Assembly (NCBI GenBank): GCA_015258265.1
Contig: JABZIP010000001.1
Span: 124,001 to 188,000 of the forward strand
Reading direction: 5' to 3'
Source of the DNA: Clostridiales bacterium
GTDB taxonomy: Bacteria > Bacillota > Clostridia > Peptostreptococcales > Anaerovoracaceae
DNA length: 64,000 nucleotides
Both the position numbers and the translations under genes were made by a program. The notes beneath the pieces are model-generated. The model had not been told where the DNA came from. It did not search any database and saw only the letters and a list, made by a program, of their open reading frames with translations. Shown here piece by piece: positions 61,701 through 64,000 of the stretch (position 1 is the stretch's first letter; every line of letters starts with the position of its first letter).

Positions 61701-64000
61701 CAAATGAAAATGTAAAAAGAAAATTGTATCCCGTGCTTAATGCCGAAAACGAAAAAGTGGGATATTTGCTGGAAATATCCGGTTTTAAGATGCTCCATAA
61801 TGGAGCAAATAATAGTACAAACTATGAAGTAACTTACACTACGAAAGTAAAGGACGAAGAAGAAACATACAAAAATACTGCAGTTCTTATTCACCCAAGC
61901 AAAGCGGAAGTAAAGATTACGGCAACTGCTAATAGAATAAAAAATTCAGAAGATCCGGCAGCAAAAAGATATCTTGTGAAGAATATGCTCGAATCGTCAG
62001 CTGTTGCGGAATTTGATAAAGCGGGAAATCCTGCCACAGAAGTTGCCAACAGAATAGTAGCTGCTTCGGCTATTGATAAAACATTGGCTTATTCATACGA
62101 TGACAATTCTATCATATATAGAATTGTAGTAAATGAAAGTGGAAAGATTGCCTTGGATGAAGGACTTGGAAATACAGAAATAAGCGACAAATTACCTGAG
62201 GGTTGGGTGTTTGACACTTTCAAGAACGGCAAGAAGTTTATGGTATTCGCTGCTCTTGGAGCATCCGGACAAGTAAAAGGGGAAGCAGTAGATCCTGCAA
62301 CATTCAAGCTATCGGAACAAAAAGATTTTATCGGACAGCAGAAAGTAAAATTTAAGGTTGAAGGAAATGAGTTGCCAAGAATGGTAATTTTCCTAAAAGC
62401 TAAGCCGACAGAAGATGCTATCAAAAAATATATAAAAGAAATCCCGTATAGGGGAATTGTTGAAAATGTAGCTAAGCTGAAATGGCAAAACAGTCCTGTA
62501 AGTATAGAATCAAAAATATCGGATAAAGTCTTTTTCAAAAAGGTAATAGACAAGACTAGCGATATCAAGAAAAACGAAACAAATAATACTTGTACTTGGA
62601 CGATAGAATATCGACCATCCATTTTCGTACAAGCTATGGACGAAGCAAGAATACACGACAAATTAGGGTATGGAGTAGACATAGAGTTAAATGCGGATAA
62701 TACTGTAAAATTAGAAGGCGACAACTTTAAGTTGAAAGAGTGCAAAATTTTGGACACAGGGAATCTAGATGAAGGAACTGATGTGCAGATTACAGCTGAT
62801 ATGATTTCATACGATAAAGATGCACATTCCTTTACTTTGAAATTGCCTAATCCAAATAAAAATTACAAATTGTCATATAAAACAAAACTTTCCAAGACTT
62901 TCAGAATTTCAAATGAAGGTATTGCACAAGCTCTTGTCGAAGGAAAATGGAAAGAAATTGATCACATTACCAAAATGTACTATGTACTTGGTGTAGAAGG
63001 AAAAACTACGCTACCTGACTTTATAAAAGTTACAAAGAAATGGGAAGGAAGCGAAAAATTTAAGGCATATCACGAAAACGATACAGTAACAGCAACACTT
63101 ATAAAAAATGGCACAAAAGACTATTCCAAAAAAGTAGCTCTCACTAAAATCGGCGATTGGAAAGGAAAGATTACCGATGTTACATGGGAAGCAGGAATAG
63201 ACGGAACGGTAGAATACACTGTAGAAGAAAATGTAACAAAATCAGGAGTTACTATTTCCGATGAGGACTATGAATTTAGTGTTGAGAAAAACGCTATGAA
63301 CGATTTTGTTATCGTAAATACAGAAAAAACTCGTGCGATTAAAGTTGCTAAAAAATGGAAAGACAGCAACGGAAACGATTTGAGTGTTGATAGCACTCTG
63401 GTACCTAATTCTGTTGAAATTGTACTGAAAGGAACAGCTAACGGAAATATTGTAGTAACGAAAAACGCAACACTTGAAAAAAGCAAAAATTGGAAAACCA
63501 CATTCAAAGGGTTGCCGATTATGCATTACGAAGGTACGGGAGCAACAAAAATCGAGTATAGCGTAGCTGAAAACCCGATTACCGGAGCAACACTTGAAAA
63601 AACTGAATGGAACGATGCAGGGGACAGCGTTACACTTGTAAACAAAAAAGATTCTGTTATTATCAAATTCAAAAAGGTTTGGGTAAATGAAATAGCAGAT
63701 AAGATTGTAGTGTACTTGAAGAAAGGCGCGGATATAATTCAAACTAAAGAAATGAAAAAGGAAGAATTTTCTGCGATTTCGCTCGGTGCTGACAAAATGG
63801 CGAAGTGGATTACGGACTTCGCACCGGTAGATAAGTTCGACGGTTCTGGAAATGAGATAGTTTATAGTGTCGACGAAGTAGATGTTGAAGGCTATGCAAA
63901 AGAAATTGTTGGAAAAGATACAGACGGCGCGCTTGTGATAAAGAATACGAAAAATTCAGTAGAGCAGCCGGCGAACGACAAGATTAGCATATCTGTAAAA
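58733..64000 (+). CDS. Giant surface adhesin with Cna_B-type repeats (3' end outside window)
   Basis: An open frame of at least 1756 codons starts at 58733 with GAGGG upstream and runs off the window. It has a signal peptide (basic start, hydrophobic core, cleavage near VHAG at about residue 30). The middle consists of repeated adhesin-type domains, each announced by a WTI-N or WxI-V pattern (for example DWQITVN, KWVITVN, NWTININ, DWTINVT). The last visible 350 residues are Cna_B-like repeats (KVTKKWEGSEKF, KVAKKWKDSNGN, KFKKVWVN), which often carry internal isopeptide bonds. The missing end should carry an LPxTG anchor. It is a wall protein for adhesion; the ligand is unknown. Confidence 0.88.
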   Translation, partial: MKIKSGIRRAIVFLLIASLVIIPNVPYVHAGTLEPNNVIKAEFLDSNAQKKLHNPKWIRIENNSDVTEYTPTLSSPFELMLNFDLHMNNNSIAADQNINHGDEVTITLLKNVKIDQTKNFPLEIEVKKDSTTENVILGHGKVMAQGSDTVLNIKFDGDASVFTTQTDASNPIKAQVIIYTKMGEEYQELKTNEHRIFKIMDKEYFFNGSRIIKKDDSKTINVIKTPSWNQYEKIISWTIKAEKNYGGNFDGCVFEDDLKDAGEYVEGSFKVNNVAVTEGFSKTGSVIKYVFPSGITAMQTITFQTEVKKEEFDKATDTNYPSWGYLTKYNEAIVRDADGKENKSGKVNQTVFRQAIKKMPITPDETKWKDVNKKSFDWQITVNQEEETLQNVVIKDTLEEYLSFKKSSDNKFKAILKVGDDGAESEIEMQEGSEVVEREVNGVKVSKTLKTYTYTIPGTVNKRIYLTIPTQTTREKLIEVLGKGEPKKVVSTLKLGNNASVRWDGMDEGKYFKFDGYKYGENGQYSEYGQYSHKVLPPSTTNLITKQAYNEDGTLVEAGKEGNILWGDAKKDGLKWVITVNKDSLDLKDLKIDEVLPKGLKIEENASNPVMYVKTGEIDDLTTLFADTNRVNVTKKAGTENTYTYERAELTGQLTIGVKALLDEGALLAANGINAPEKAKKKEIILGNTAGFTADGIARTEVTSRYKVNTRVVKKIAHDESGNLETNWDNPNGKKVNWTININESKQRLKNVYLFELMPQFLDVKTNAAGNPVATLEIEGQAPQEIELVKITPQVYKDERGDLEESQLQNRQIYKYFVGVLDAKSAKLTIETTIDATKIGTETIRNIKDIKNIVEIHYQKIIDTIGGVPGEEPWYSEKNIGGFGILPSDDEGGEGKLEKTGKFNLDKKGVDWTINVTFDRDTNPTNYKLYDFMPLQENIGAISDLKVGDASIWDMIGVGDKPSDAVLSAVIAAGASSRQEIVEDGVAVNPNENVKRKLYPVLNAENEKVGYLLEISGFKMLHNGANNSTNYEVTYTTKVKDEEETYKNTAVLIHPSKAEVKITATANRIKNSEDPAAKRYLVKNMLESSAVAEFDKAGNPATEVANRIVAASAIDKTLAYSYDDNSIIYRIVVNESGKIALDEGLGNTEISDKLPEGWVFDTFKNGKKFMVFAALGASGQVKGEAVDPATFKLSEQKDFIGQQKVKFKVEGNELPRMVIFLKAKPTEDAIKKYIKEIPYRGIVENVAKLKWQNSPVSIESKISDKVFFKKVIDKTSDIKKNETNNTCTWTIEYRPSIFVQAMDEARIHDKLGYGVDIELNADNTVKLEGDNFKLKECKILDTGNLDEGTDVQITADMISYDKDAHSFTLKLPNPNKNYKLSYKTKLSKTFRISNEGIAQALVEGKWKEIDHITKMYYVLGVEGKTTLPDFIKVTKKWEGSEKFKAYHENDTVTATLIKNGTKDYSKKVALTKIGDWKGKITDVTWEAGIDGTVEYTVEENVTKSGVTISDEDYEFSVEKNAMNDFVIVNTEKTRAIKVAKKWKDSNGNDLSVDSTLVPNSVEIVLKGTANGNIVVTKNATLEKSKNWKTTFKGLPIMHYEGTGATKIEYSVAENPITGATLEKTEWNDAGDSVTLVNKKDSVIIKFKKVWVNEIADKIVVYLKKGADIIQTKEMKKEEFSAISLGADKMAKWITDFAPVDKFDGSGNEIVYSVDEVDVEGYAKEIVGKDTDGALVIKNTKNSVEQPANDKISISVK

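Noticed and set aside
60280..63742. Several minus-strand ORFs opposite the large adhesin
   Set aside because: The plus-strand frame is continuous from 58733 with a signal peptide and repeated adhesin domains; the minus-strand frames have no recognisable content.

Overview
The window looks like the chromosome of a low-GC, anaerobic, amino-acid-fermenting Firmicute of the class Clostridia; Peptostreptococcaceae-like is my best guess, not proven. The reasons are the oxidative ornithine pathway genes (ord-ortA-ortB-oraS-oraE), strong AGGAGG ribosome binding sites, LPxTG and Cna_B surface proteins, and the rpmH-rnpA-yidD-yidC-jag-mnmE-mnmG-rsmG-parA-parB order next to dnaA. The replication origin is inside the window at about 54.36-54.52 kb: almost every gene to its left is on the minus strand and every gene to its right is on the plus strand.

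Layout. 1-9.4 kb: ornithine catabolism operon, minus strand, with a near-perfect sigma-54 promoter and a PAS-AAA-Fis activator upstream of it. 9.5-12.6 kb: sortase-anchored leucine-rich-repeat protein with a structured leader, then a B3/B4-domain protein. 12.8-17.3 kb: hbd, pgi, a degenerate CapD-like membrane protein and a stalk-domain secreted protein. 17.4-18.6 kb: tRNA-Arg(CCT) and about 1 kb with no gene. 18.6-28.6 kb: tRNA-editing deacylase, lytic transglycosylase, CheV, and a run of GIY-YIG, fbp, acyl-CoA synthetase, sugar nucleotidyltransferase and chemoreceptor. 28.8-29.8 kb: an autoregulated ArsR-type gene with an isochorismatase-family hydrolase. 29.9-35.6 kb: NhaD-type antiporter, rlmH and a walJ-walI-walH operon without walRK. 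35.8-40.1 kb: rnhA, two GntR/YtrA-type regulators and an AlgX/AlgI-like O-acetylation pair. 40.2-42.5 kb: ahpC and a domain-permuted AhpF. 42.6-46.0 kb: MacAB-like export operon preceded by an array of long palindromes. 46.1-54.2 kb: parB, parA, rsmG, mnmG, mnmE, jag, yidC, yidD, rnpA, rpmH. 54.2-58.5 kb: oriC, dnaA, dnaN, recF and a small membrane ORF. 58.7-64 kb: a giant Cna_B-type adhesin that runs off the window.

How it works together. D-ornithine is isomerised by OraSE to 2,4-diaminopentanoate, oxidatively deaminated by Ord to 2-amino-4-oxopentanoate, and cleaved with CoA by OrtAB to acetyl-CoA and alanine. The MutL-family ATPase downstream may service the B12 enzyme. The sigma-54 system would couple this to amino-acid supply. 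Hbd could feed acetyl-CoA units to butyrate, and Fbp and Pgi mark gluconeogenic flux. The rest is housekeeping (replication, partition, tRNA modification, membrane insertion), cell-envelope sensing and remodelling, peroxide defence and surface adhesins.

Most notable: the sigma-54 promoter with clustered TGCCA/TGGCA elements; an unrecognised small membrane protein inside the ornithine operon; a MutL-like protein with a long charged C-terminal extension; palindromes shared by the hbd and macA promoters, each carrying an extended -10; an AhpF with its domains in reversed order; a structured leader before the LRR protein; and a WalR-like box before walHIJ although walRK are absent.
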